NCBI GenBank assembly: GCA_020226215.1
Contig: CM035236.1
Span: 63,633,653 to 63,697,652, forward strand
Origin: Sindora glabra
Taxonomy: Eukaryota > Streptophyta > Magnoliopsida > Fabales > Fabaceae
Direction: 5' to 3'
Length of the DNA: 64,000 nt
This document shows positions 1 to 11,887 of this stretch, piece after piece; within the stretch, counting starts at the first letter, position 1, and each line of letters starts with the position of its first letter. A program made the position numbers and the translations under genes. Below the pieces are notes generated by a model, which saw nothing but the letters and a program-made list of their open reading frames with translations, searched no databases and was not told the DNA's origin.

Positions 1-2
1 TT

Positions 3-311
3 ACTTTTTTTCACTTTAAGGCTAAAAAGAAAGAAAAGGGCAAAAGAGTTGCTTTTTTGCATGCAAGAGCTAAAAAGAAGAAGAAGAAGAAGAAGGAAGA
101 AATTATTTTTACTAAATCCAAGTCTAAGAAATCCCAAATGTCCAAGTTCAAAAAGAGCAAGGATTCTTCATCAAAGGAACAAGCTAAAAAGGTTGTGACA
201 AAATCTCATATTGAGGTTCTAGAAAGGTGGTCTATCTTAGGTAAAAGGATAGCTAACCCCCTCTATAGGTTTCAACCCTCTACTTGGGAAGAAAATAAAA
301 ATGATGGCTAG
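3..311 (+). CDS. Lysine-rich reading frame, cut by the left edge, unrecognised
   Basis: The frame is open from base 3 to a TAG at 309-311, so it probably enters from outside the window. The product is very basic: several Lys runs (eight consecutive Lys near the middle), Lys/Ser stretches, then a less biased tail containing LERWSILGKR and a C-terminal NDG. This would suit a nuclear or nucleic-acid-binding protein, but I recognise no domain. An ATG-type start is not visible here. A donor-like site at 240 (TTAG/GTAAAAGG) would let the coding part end earlier and continue into a downstream exon. Alternatives are the tail of a retroelement ORF or a gene fragment. Confidence that it is a real gene is low. 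Confidence 0.22.
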   Translation, partial: TFFHFKAKKKEKGKRVAFLHARAKKKKKKKKEEIIFTKSKSKKSQMSKFKKSKDSSSKEQAKKVVTKSHIEVLERWSILGKRIANPLYRFQPSTWEENKNDG

Positions 312-1253
312 TGATTATGACATGTTGAAATTTCATTCAATGGTATGAACGTTATTCCTTCATTACTTGCTATATTTGATATTGAATATAATGGGCTTTT
401 TCTCTGAGTGTTTAATTTTCTTAGTTTGATTGTTTTAGAGTCATTCACAAGAAAAGTTTTCTAAAGAAAAGATGGTAGAGAGTCTTCATGTTAAGAACGA
501 ATTAGTCCCAATAGATAACTTAATGGTTAGCCTTTTTGTTACTTTGTCTACTTCCATAAGTTAAGGTACTTCTCTTTTCTTAAGTAAATGTTAGCATTTT
601 CTTAAATTTTGATTTTTTTTGTATTTTTTATAGAAACTTATTATCTTTCTCTCCTTTCTAGGTCCCCATATGGGTCAAACACTATCACGCTTAATAGAGG
701 TTAATTATGATTTTTTTTCGAGGTAGGCAGATTGCCTCTTAAGAAAAGGAAACATTTAAAGACTATGAGTTTTAGAAAAGCAATAACTAGCCTTCATACT
801 TTAAGAAGCCAAGCAAAAGATGCTGCATTGAAGGTTTCATGATGCATAAATATTGACTATATTATTTTTTCATATTTTATGCCTTTTACTATGTTTCATA
901 TACTTAATTTTATGGAATTGGCATTGTTATGTGATTTGGTACTGGTTTTCCAATGTTTTGAAATTATTCAATTAATGTAGGGTTTTTATACTATTTCAAG
1001 TTTTTTGCTATAACTTGAGTTCCAAATATCAAAATTAGGTGATATTTATATTATTAGAAATCTTAGAGGAAGCTCTAAAGCTTTCATGTTTTCACTAAAA
1101 CCCAAATCAGGCATTTAGAAGGTCGAAAATGGTTGTGAAGTTGATGTTCTATTTCTATTTCTATCTAAGTTAAATTAGTCTCAATTTTTAGGCCATGTCT
1201 GGAGATCCAGAGGTCTAATCAAGGTGAAACTAATGCCTAAAGTTTTCTAAGAC
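312..1253 (+). other. Non-repetitive stretch with possible exon remnants
   Basis: Two open segments can be joined by a GT-AG intron. 439-525 follows TGTTTTAG and reads 29 codons (including EKFSKEKMVESLHVKNE). 662-694 follows a pyrimidine tract ending in TAG and reads ten codons (VPIWVKHYHA) to a stop; the phase is kept across intron 526-661. A further open segment at about 732-842 reads LPLKKRKHLK and ends at TGA. No join to the lysine-rich frame upstream is clean. These may be the 3' exons of a gene that starts outside the window, or chance. The rest, to the LTR insertion at 1259, shows nothing I can name. Confidence 0.18.
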
Positions 1254-1258
1254 CTAGG

Positions 1259-2702
1259 TGTTAGTGTATATGCCCTAAAACCAATTGTATTGGTGATTGT
1301 AATTTTGAATCATGTTATTTTAATGGCAATTCCAATTATTATATTTATATATATTATCTGCGTAATATATTCAATTATAATAATAACTTTAGAATAATTG
1401 TATTTTTAAATGTCCCTAGTCATATATCATTGTGGATTAGGTTGCTTTGATATGTTAAGACTAGCATGTGTGAAGACTTATATGGGATATTAAGTTTACA
1501 CATGAGTACAAGTTAGAGAACTTGTATACTGGACCAACCCATATTAAGAACACTACATGGATCGTTATATGAGTGTCATAAGTGGTTCTTAGTGATCATT
1601 ATTAATATGGTCATTTGACCTGAGATCACCAAGGTTCCCTATATGTGAGTTTCATATTTTGATACTATTCTATGTCACTAATGGTTAAGTGAATGCAAGG
1701 GTAGATATTGGATATGTCACATATCATGCGGAGGGGTTTGTGTGATCAAGATGGGATTTGTCCCTCCTATATAACAGGAGTAACATCTATGGGCCCCTTG
1801 ATTAAGTAAAGCTGAGAAAATGCATAGCCATGCTCAGATGAATTGACATGAGATGTCGATTACATTTGTTTCAGTCAGCTTATTAGGAATCAAGAAACCT
1901 TAAGATTGGGCTATACGGGAATGACACGGTCCATGTCTCATGCTCAATCTAGATGTATAGGACAAAAGGACATAAGTGATGATCACGTGTAAAGGTTTAG
2001 TCAAATCACTGACTTTCACATTACTTGGGTAACAATAATGTATTGCTAGACACCAATCATTGTTTATGATCATTAATATGATTAATGGTCATTGCCAACG
2101 TAATGAGAGCTTATAGGGTCGCACACTTAGAGCCTAGTGAATTTGGAATTAATGGACTAAATTGTTTGGGCTTAATATTTGGGAATTCATGTTATAATTA
2201 TAAGGCCCAATAGTAGGCCTATAATTATACATGGAATAAAACCCAAATAGGTTAGATTTTTTTATGCACTTATTTAAATAGGCTTATTGGGTAATAATAG
2301 GATTGCTATTCATTATTCACGCACCCCAAGCAAAAGCATAGAAAACCCTAGCACCTCTCCTTGACCAAAATCCTTGAAGAGGCGTAGCTAGCACTACGAG
2401 GTGTAAGGAGATCAATTCCAGCCGGTGTGTGTAGCGAACATTCATTGGTGATTCACGGGTTCGTGTGGATACCACAGAGGTGCAGCCATATAAACGTTGT
2501 ACTGGTGATCTGATTTACTGGTTTCTATTCTGGTTCGTGATTTGGAAGCAGATCGGACTTGCTGTAGCGGTCAAAAGAATTTTAGCCGAAAGGTATAAAC
2601 CCTAATCCCTAATCTATAGCGTTCTAAATTCGCATGGATCCTTGGTGGAAATCGTGCAAAAATTTTATTCCGCTGTGCATGTATGATGCGCGATTTCCAG
2701 CA
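1259..2702 (+). mobile_element. Solo LTR, 1.44-kb family, copy 1
   Basis: The unit begins TGTTAGTGTATATGCCC and ends CGATTTCCAGCA, so it has TG...CA ends. It is flanked by a perfect 5-bp target duplication, CTAGG at 1254-1258 and 2703-2707. A near-identical copy lies in inverted orientation at 10006-11451. There is no primer-binding site after the right end and no polypurine tract before the left end, so this is a solo LTR left by LTR-LTR recombination. A TATA-like TATTTAAATAGG lies at about 2271-2282. Length and terminus would suit Ty1/copia, but without an internal region the superfamily stays open. Confidence 0.9.
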
Positions 2703-2879
2703 CTAGGTTAACAACTTTCATATTTGGGGTTCAATGAAATCACATTATTTTGATGGTATAACATAGGTTAGAAGCTAAGTGATGAAAATTACTATAGCAA
2801 GATCCTATTAGTAGATTAAATTGTGAATGAGGCTATATACTTTTAAAATTAGCAAGGCCTTATTCTTTGTAACCCTAGG

Positions 2880-3760
2880 AGGTATATTAACTTGATCCAT
2901 TAGGATTTGTAGGATAAGAAATCAAATTTAAGGGTTTTATACCTTTAAAGGAAAGAATACAGAATTTTAAATAGCTTTTTCTTTCTTTTTCTCCAAATTT
3001 CTTCTTTTCATCAATGGAAGGCTAAATTTCATATTGATTTAAGGATTTTAAGGCTTGTATTGGTTTGGATTATGAGATCCTAAACTATAATATTAATTAT
3101 TTTAAATTAATTTTCCTTTTTCTCTAATTCAATTCTCTAATTATCTGGAATTACATGAATTAGATGTGAATTTGGTATAATCTATATTTAATATTGTGAT
3201 TTATGATTTTAGTATGATTTTATGTTGAATTTTTCTTGGTTAATTATCATTCTTAATGTAATAATAGAAAATTAAATGATTAAATCAAAGGTTTCTAATT
3301 TAATTCTTCAATTTAGTTGAATTCTATATTCAAATTTATTTAGATATAGACTTATGGATTATAGTAGTTGCTTAATTCTACTAATCTATATTGATCAAAT
3401 TCTAAACAATAATTTAGTATAGAATTTGTGAATCATTATAGGGGTTTAAGATGATTCTAGATTGAAAAATTATATGTAATTATCAAATACACTATGATTT
3501 GTGATTAATCTACATGAGAGTTCTTAGTTTCCATAGAACAATCGTGTTTCTCTTTGATAATTTTGTATTCTATTTTTAATCTCACATTCTAATTAATTTC
3601 AAATCAAATCCTAATTCAATTCAATTTACATTCTTACATCTTGCCTGTATATTATTTGCTTAATTGCATTAGTGTGTAAGATTAAATTTTACTTCTATTT
3701 GTATTTATTTCTTTTGCTTTTATTGCTTTTATTACATAAAAGGCTTAAATAATTCTACAT
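2880..3760 (+). repeat. R2 repeat, diverged copy, forward
   Basis: This stretch shares ordered similarity with 18714-19634 and with the reverse complement of 6122-7789. Shared landmarks are a segment turning into GGATTATGA, GTGAATTTGGTATAAT, a TGCTTAATTC...ATCTATATTGATCAAA block, and GTGATTAATCTACATGAGAG. Its edges are not clear and it is the most diverged of the three copies. No coding content is visible. Confidence 0.5.
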
Positions 3761-3912
3761 TCATAGTTGATAAATAAATGTGATAAGATGTGTTAAGTAG
3801 ATCACTAAGAGTTTGACCTGATTTGTTACCTTATATTGAAATTTTTCATTAAATCAATTATTTTTAATTTTGATTGGCTTTGACAACTATCATTCCTATT
3901 TTGGCTTAAGTA

Positions 3913-4530
3913 GGAAATGCTAATGTAACTTTAGATATTCATACTTATCCTAGAGAGATGTAGTTAAAAATTTTGGATCAAATAGATTATCTTCTTGAAG
4001 AGATAGTTGCATTTAGAAATGCAGAGAGATAAGTTTAGGATAAGATCAGAATCTATCTTGATTGATGTAACTACTAAATGATTGCAATAAAAAAGTTCAA
4101 AGTAATTTAATGAGGCTTATATGGATATAAGTTTGTGAAGAGGTGATAAATAGAGTGAAGCCATAGTTGAAATAGAGACTTTTTTAGCTGCTATGCCCAT
4201 TGAGGATATGTCATTGCAAGTTATATGGTTAGTAGCCTCGGAGGTTGATTCCATGATTCAAACAATTTCTGATACAATCATTCCTACTTTTATGTAGTAG
4301 GATGAAAGTTCTTTAATAGAAATGTAGGGAACCTAAGAGGTTAAGAAGGCTTCTCCATATGTGATTGAAATGCAAGAAGGAATCAATCATTAAGATAAGG
4401 AAAGGATGATAAAGGGAACAATGATGCCCCTTCCTCACAATTCTCTTACTTTGAAGGTACCTTCACTAGAAAAGGTAGGAGAGAGGCTCTATTAAGGGGG
4501 ATGAGATCTTTTAGAAGGTAGTTTTTTACC
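3913..4530 (+). pseudogene. Decayed coding region, family not recognised
   Basis: Two stretches read as plausible protein in different frames. The first, at about 3913-4030, includes LKILDQIDYLLEEIVAF and reads like an amphipathic helix. The second, at about 4139-4520, includes EIETFLAAMPIEDM, EVDSMIQTISDTIIPTF, SPYVIEMQEG and LPHNSLTLKVPSLEKVGE. In-frame stops are mainly TAG or TAA where CAG or CAA would fit the context, for example two adjacent TAG codons after PTFM. That pattern is expected from C-to-T decay of methylated DNA. A frameshift separates the two stretches. It could be a retroelement ORF of the gag type or a host gene fragment; I do not recognise it. Confidence 0.4.
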
Positions 4531-5234
4531 TTCCCTTTTCTTAAGATTCTTATGTTATTAATTTTTAACTAACTTACTTTCATTGTGATATAATAGCTAG
4601 AGATGGTCTTAAAGATGTTTTAAATATTAACATCACTTTGTGGAGAAAAGTCCTCCATTAATAGATAAATTTTATTTTTCCATTTTGTTTCCCTTGCTTT
4701 TTATTTCTTAAACAATATGCAAAGTGGATGTGAAAGTATCCCTTCGACTGCCACGACCTAAATCCAATTGTGATTGGCATAAATCCTGATACCAGTTTCC
4801 ACAAGCCTTAATATTTTTCACTCTAATCTATCTAATAGAATTTTCCATATTTCTAGAAGGACAGAAAATTCACTTTAAATTTTGTAAAAAAATGGATAGA
4901 GTTTCTCCTATTTTTGAATACTCTTTGAGGGCTACACGCCCTATAATACAAAACTTGTATATATTCTCAGATATGACAGCATCAATCATTCACACAATAC
5001 TATACAAACTCAAAATATATGTACACATACAAATAATTGAACATATCACATGAATTAACAAATCTTTATTCCTAATGTTTTTTAAAATCCTTTAACAAAG
5101 CATTCTCGATTCTTTATGGATGCAACAAGACATGAAGGCAATTGTCTTAGCTTGAAAACATTGAAAACAAGATGGAATGAGATATAAGAAGTTAGCAAAT
5201 ATATAACTACCACTATTTTATGGGAAAATAATTA

Positions 5235-5248
5235 TCTATATCTATCTA

Positions 5249-5301
<53 letters not shown>
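5235..5301. repeat. (TCTA)n/(TA)n microsatellite
   Basis: A few TCTA units run into an uninterrupted TA tract at about 5251-5301, inside LTR A. Confidence 0.95.
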
Positions 5302-5302
<1 letters not shown>

Positions 5303-6121
5303 AATCACAAGCTAATCATGTACAAAATTAGAAAATATTAGTAAACTTATTTCTTGGATTTCTAAAATATATGAAACCAAGCCTCAAAATGGGAGTTCAC
5401 TGACATATGACTTACATTCTGTATCTCATATCACAATTCAAAAAAATCTTAATTATTTGTTAGTACACAATATCATTATCATATCACCTGTTACCCATTC
5501 CAAGTAGACATCCTAATCATAAACAGCCATTAAGGTTTAAAAACAAATAAATCATTTCAATCACACCAATAGTATATCCAATCACAGATAATTTTCAATA
5601 TCATATCATATCATACATCTAGTAATAGTAAATGTATATGTAGCCGCTTTTTGATTTATAGGTTAACATTACATTTTTCTTAACTATTCGTCAAGAATTT
5701 TGTATCTGACTCTCAGATCAATCTTATATCTTTTACAATTATTTGCTAGGAATTTCCCATCAGGCTTTTAAAGTATCACTCCATTATAGTTCACAATTTC
5801 CAATGTCATTGCTCTAGCATAGTTCATTATTTCTAATGCTATCCATGGCAAGGATTCATATATAATAAACATAAGAGCTCAACTCACATATCACAATTGT
5901 TTATAAAACTTTAATGCAAAGTAACTAATTCATCACTAAACAATACCTAGCACACAATAATATATGTGTAAGTATACAACAATGCTATCAAGTTCTCCTA
6001 TATGGATATAACATACAAATATCATTAAACTCAATCACAATCCAACAATAGTAAGAAATAACACTACTATGCTTTCATTGCACACTTTGATCAATTAACA
6101 TTCCCTTAAATATAATTGGTA

Positions 6122-7789
6122 TGCACGTCGCAATGCACCAAAATTGTATTAAAACTAGTTGTCGAAAAATAATGTTATATAGTGGCACAACCAAGATGTA
6201 CCCCTAGTGATCCTTTAATTTTACCTTTTCTAAATGATTTCCTAACAATACCAATACAATTATTGAATTTTTTATGTAGTGAAAATGTGAAGAACTAATG
6301 CAAATAAAATGCAATGTAACAAAATAGAATGTTGTGCAAAAACACAATGCAACATATATGCTGTCTAATGTATGTTATATGTTGTTTATACAATTGTGCA
6401 ATACAAAACTCAAAATTAGGGGGTTTGTTGCAAGAAATTAATGTAAAAGCAATTTATTGAATAAACACAAAATAAAAGCAAAGCAAAAGTAAATTTGGAA
6501 GAAACTTAATAGAATCAAATAGTCGATTCAAGGAAATTGAGAGTCCTGAATTGGATTAATTATAGATCAATTAGGATTTAACTTTTTCTAATTAATTCTT
6601 TAACCTTGGATTACCCAAAACCCTTACAATAATTAATGAATTCTATGCTAGATAACCGCCTAGGATTTGATCAATTAAGATTGGCTAATTAAGCAACTGC
6701 TGTAATCTCTATGCTAGATCGAAACTAATTTAATGAAAGAATTTGGCTAAATTGAGAAACTAAACTAGAAACCTCCAAATCAACCTCTCAACCCTTTAAC
6801 CCTATATGTGAAAACATGATTTACCAATCACAATTCATCATCAAAATAATAAAGAAATTAGAAATCACAAGGAAGAATATTAATTATACCAAATCAACAT
6901 CCAACACATGTAATCTCAATAATTTAGCACAAGTAAACAAAGAAAGAGGAAAATTAATTAGGAAAAGTAAATATTACAAATTATGATTTCATAATCCTTA
7001 AGAGGAGAGCCTCAACCCCTTGAATCAACCATGAATTTAAGCTTGCATTGATGAAGATCAAAGAGAGCAAAGAGAAGAAGAAGACTGTTTGTTGAATTTT
7101 CTGTGTGTATTTGAATATATTCAACTCTCTTGCTTATTCATATAACCTAATTAGCCTAAAACTCTATTGGACTAGGACTATATGAATTTTAAGACTACAA
7201 TAATAAGGCCTTCCTAATTTCTAGAAGCTCAGACCTATTTTTTACAAGTCAATTAAATCCAATAGTTGTATCAGGGAATTCCTACAGGTTTGACTTCCAG
7301 CCCATATTTGACCATGAAATTAATGGAATTTGGAAAAGTCACAAACATCAAAGTTATAGGTCTATGTCTTCTGAGAATTTAGGCACTAGTTTAAGGTTAA
7401 TCGTACCACTATAGCTCCATATATGGCCCAAATACAGAAATAGGTTCAGCTAGGACAAAGATAGAGCTTTAGTTTCTTGGCCAAATAAAGGCTTGAAGAA
7501 GTCTAAACTAGGCTTTGACCAAAATATAAAATTTGTAGTTATCTCTTTTTGCTTTTCAATGATATAAAGTTTATCTCAATCCAACATTTGGAGCCTTAAT
7601 ATATGACTGAAAAATAGAAATAGTATTAAAATCTAACATTTACTGAATAAATTTATAATATTATAAAATTGACCACAAATTATAACACAAGGCCTAATAA
7701 GTGAAATTAAGCAAATATAACACCTAAGAGACATAAAATAGTGAAAAATAAAATTGTAAATATTTTTTTGATGAATAATCGCTCAAACA
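6122..7789 (-). mobile_element. R2 repeat inserted in LTR A
   Basis: It interrupts A between two segments that are contiguous in copy I (near 61471-61481). On the plus strand it begins TGCACGTCGCAATGCACC and ends GCTCAAACA, so it has TG...CA ends and could be an LTR of about 1.67 kb. Inside are a run of family landmarks shared with 18714-19634 in reverse. The hexamer TAATTG occurs at 6113-6118 and 7792-7797, close to both edges, and may be a remnant of target duplication, though it does not abut the TG/CA ends exactly. No coding region is seen. Confidence 0.65.
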
Positions 7790-10005
7790 ACTAATTGTAC
7801 TTATGCCATGGAATTGAATTTACACATGAGCATTGATATATATAGATAAATATAAAATCTATATTATCAATAACAAAAATACAATTCACAATAATTAAAC
7901 AATCTTTTATAAAAATATTAATCTATGATGAGATATATACTCACCTAATAATGCTTATCTACCTTTGGATGTTCCAAAGCATCCATATTCTTTTTTTCAC
8001 ATTTTGCTCCTATGATCACAAATTTTATAAGAATAATTCATAAATATATTGAATTTAGTCATTTTCATTATCTTCTCAATTTGCTATCATGAAATCTAGT
8101 TAAAGTATTTCTATATCCTATCCATTGTATTATCTCCTTCTTAAGTTAATCACTGGAACCCAGAAATATGCTATTTCATGGTAACATGAAGTCAAGCCTA
8201 CATGTTTGAAAATATTAAAGTTGCAATTCTAGAAAATCCATTTGATGCTTCTCATTCATCCTAAACCACTATGTCCTTTATTTTCACATTTATCATTGAA
8301 AAATTAGAAATTCACATATATGAATACTTTTCTGATCCAAAGTAGAAAATAATCAACATATTGAATTTTGATGATATAAGTGTACTGTAAATATGCTCGT
8401 CTAATATTCTTGAACATATAATTCTAACTTTATCAATACTACACCATGTATACAAAATAATGTGATAAAACAAGGGTTCTCTAAATCCAATTTAAATTTT
8501 CCATAATATTAAAAGATAACACTCTAAAGAGGCTTTACTTATATTATTTTAGCACTCTATAACATGAAAATATTATTTGTCAAAAGTACTACTAGGAATC
8601 CATGATACACACAAAATAGGTTTCTTTGAATCATACATGAATCTACCATAATAATAGCATGAAATAGTCCATTTATACTTTAATCTTTTTGTTTTAGCAT
8701 CTTACAACATAAAATATTTCATTTTCCTTATGAGTCAACTTAAAGGGTTTTTTTTAGTTAACTTTGAACATCTAATACTAGTAAAATTAATGGTAGAAAT
8801 AGATCCTTGTCAAGTTACTCTAACACTCTATAGTATAAAAAATCTATTTTTTAGAGGCATCACCATATTTCTTAAAATATATAAAAATGGGTTCTTCTTG
8901 TATTAAGCTTCAAATCATAAAAAATATTAAGATTTCATGATATAGATATGTTTGCCTACATCAATAGTACCTAGGTAGAGCTCCCTAACAATGAAAGCTC
9001 ACTAGAACTGCAACAAATAATGTAAGATAATAGCTCCAACTACTGGGTAAATGTCATCTCTCATGACCTTCCATGTACACTTTCAGGTGGCCATTTCAGC
9101 TACGAAAGGATAGCCGAAGTAGCGCACAATGATAATCAACACTTTAGAGTACTATTAACTAGAAAAAGACCAATCTACCCTACTTAATGGTTGTGTCCAA
9201 CTGTGACTTGAAGAGAAGCTCTTGTGCTATTGATGGTTAGACAAATGACAATAACGCAGAGTAGGTATGGTGAAGAATGGTGTTGTGGTTCCAGCAAACA
9301 TGCTGCATAGAAGAAGCTAAGAGAGGGGGAAAAGAAATAGAGAAAGAAGTTGGTGATAAAGGAGAGAGAGGGAGTTGAAAATAAAAAAAGAAGGTGGAGA
9401 TTAGTGGAAAAAATGAAGAGAGAAGGAAACCCAAAAAAATAAGGGATAAAGAAATGCTAGAAAAAGTGAGCTAAGGGTTATTATTGTATACTTCTTGCAC
9501 AATGTGAGCTTACCTTTCCTATTACATCTTAACCCTACATTTTAGTTCAAAGTCACTCTAGCCATTCATTTATTTTAAAACCTCATTTTCATAAAAATTA
9601 ATTTTATTTAAAATCTTAACTTAATTATTTTCAATTTTCTCACTATATATATTTTTGAAAGTCCTAAAATAATTATTTCAAACTTCCATAACTTTAAAAA
9701 ATAATTTATTATTCTAATTATAAATAAATTATTTCATAAATCCTTGTGCCATACTCACTAGGATTATTTTCTCCTTGTAAGAAAATCTTTATGGAATTTA
9801 TTTAAATAAGCCTTGAGTTAATAATGGTCACCTAAAAATAAATATATTTTTTTAATATTATCATTAGTATTATCTTTAATATTCTAGAACTTTTAAAAAG
9901 GAAAGAAATTTAAAATCAAAATTTCACCAAATAAATAAAATAAATGTTCACAAGTATTAAAGTTTATAAAACTTTAAATATTGATTTAGGATATTACATA
10001 GAGCT

Positions 10006-11451
10006 TGCTGGAAATCGTGCATCATACATGCACAGCAGAATAATATTTTTACACGATTTCCACCAAGGATCTATGCGAATTTAGAACGCCATAGATTAGG
10101 GATTAGGGTTTCTACCTTTCGGCCAAAATCTTCTGTCTGCTACACAGCAAATTCGATCTGCTTCCAAATCACGAACTGGAATAGAAACTAGTAGATCAGA
10201 TCACCAGTACAACGTTTATGTGGCTGCACCTCTGTGGTATCCACACGAACCCGTGAATCACCGATGAATGTCCACTACACACACCGATTGGAATTGATCT
10301 CCTTACACCTCATAGTGCTAGCTACGCCTCTTCAGGGGTTTTGGTCAAGGAGAGGTGCTAGGATTTTTCTATGCCTTTTTTGGGGTGCGTAAATAATAAG
10401 AGTAATCCTATTATTACCCAATAAGCTTATTTAAATAGGTGCATAGAAAAACCTAACCTATTTGGGCTTTATTCCATGTATAATTATAGGCTTACTATTG
10501 GGCCTTATAATTATAACATGAATTCTCAAATTTTAAGCCCAAACAATTTGGTCCATTAATTCCAAATTCACTAGGCTCTAAGTGTGCGACCCTATAGGCT
10601 CTCATTACGTTAGCAATGACCATTAATCATATTAATGATCATAAACAATGATTGGTGTCTAGCAACACATCATTGTTACCCAAGTAATGAGAAAGTTGGT
10701 GATTTGACTAAACCTTTACACGTGATCATCACTTATGTCCCTTTTGTCCTATACATCTAGATTGAGCACGAGACATGGACCGTGTCATTCCCGTATAGCC
10801 CAATCTTAAGGTTTCTTTATTCCTAAGTAAACTGACTGAAACAAATGTAATCGACATCTCATGTCAATTCATTTGAGCATGATTATGCATTTTCTCAGCT
10901 TTACTTAATCAAGGAGCCCATAAATGTTACTCCTGTTATATAGGAGGGACAAATCCCATCTTGATCACACAAACCCCTTCGCATGATATGTGACATATCC
11001 AATATCTACCCTTGCATTCACTTAACCATTAGTGACATAGAATAGTATCAAAATATGAAACTCACATGTAAGGAACCTTGGTGATCTCAGGTCAAAGGAC
11101 CATATTAATAATGATCACTAAGAACCACTTATGACACTCATATAACGATCCATGTAGTGTTCTTAATATGGGTCGATCCAGTATACAAGTTCTCTAACTT
11201 GTACTAATGTGTAAACTTAATATCCCATATAAGTCTTCACACATGCTAGTCTTAACATATCAAAGCAACCTAATCCATAATGATATACGACTAGGGACAT
11301 TTAAGAATACAATTATTCTAAGGTTATTATCATAATTGAATATATTACACAGATAATATATATAATTATAATAATTGGAATTGCCATTAAAATAACATGA
11401 TTCAACATTACAATCACCAATATAATTGGTTTTAGGGCATATACACTAACA
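10006..11451 (-). mobile_element. Solo LTR, 1.44-kb family, copy 2, inverted
   Basis: This is the reverse complement of the unit at 1259-2702, with the same TGTTAG start and CCAGCA end. In the first roughly 59 bases of the two copies I count about two differences. It has its own perfect 5-bp duplication, GAGCT at 10001-10005 and 11452-11456, which differs from that of copy 1, so the two inserted independently. It sits only two bases plus the duplication away from the end of LTR A. No primer-binding site or polypurine tract is adjacent, so it is a solo LTR. Confidence 0.9.
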
Positions 11452-11456
11452 GAGCT

Positions 11457-11887
11457 AACATATCAACCATCATAATTTTTTTTTACTGTGCTCTCCTTGT
11501 TGTTCTTTCCCTTTCAAAAATGGTAATCCTTTTGGAAATTCTCTTATAAGCATACCTTGAAATTTTTATAAAGCAAAATCAATAATGCATTACAACACAA
11601 ATTTAACTTTGTTAATATTTTCATAGGCTTTTTTATATAAGATAATTAGCCTGGAAATATATAAGGCATTCCTTAAGTCACTTGTTTTTACTATCACACT
11701 CAAATTTTCTATTCCTTGTTTTGACTCTTCTCTTAACTTTAATTTTCTCTCTTCCTTTCTTTTCTTCTATTCTTCACCTCTTTCTTATTTTCTTCACTTC
11801 TTCTCTTTTCTTCTCTTCCTTTCTTCCTTTCTTTTCTTTTCTTTCTTTCTATTTTTTCTCATTCTCTCTTTTCTTTTCAATCATTTA
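11457..11887. other. Pyrimidine-rich tract and unassigned flank
   Basis: 11690-11885 is almost pure CTTT/CTTC-type pyrimidine on the plus strand, and 11457-11690 is AT-rich without recognisable content. The hydrophobic open frame across the tract is a product of the base bias. The tract directly follows the gag remnant on the minus strand, so it may be an expanded purine-rich part of that element. Confidence 0.5.

Larger units (their letters stand above)
4749..9998 (-). mobile_element. Solo LTR A of the 3.5-kb family, interrupted by R2
   Basis: On the plus strand it runs from TGCCACGACC to GGATATTACA. In the family orientation (minus) it therefore starts TGTAATATCC and ends GGTCGTGGCA. Removing the R2 insertion at 6122-7789 leaves about 3.58 kb, matching the 3.46 kb of K. 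It carries the typical family landmarks: CACAAGCCTTAATATTTTTCA near the lower end, a purine-rich tract at 9310-9440, and the AT-rich terminal 500 bp. No primer-binding site or polypurine tract adjoins either end and I find no matching 5-bp duplication. No genuine gene lies inside; the short open frame at 9237-9434 is within the pyrimidine-rich tract. Confidence 0.8.

Noticed and set aside
9237..9434. Minus-strand open frame with a hydrophobic Ser/Phe/Leu-rich start; similar frames at 33111-33368, 52685-52867 and 62897-63276
   Set aside because: They lie at the same place in copies A, D, K and I of the LTR, in a pyrimidine-rich leader tract. The reading frames and residues are not conserved between copies, so the bias of the DNA explains them.
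1259..11451. The two 1.44-kb units as terminal repeats of a single 10-kb element
   Set aside because: They are inverted, and each has its own, different target duplication.
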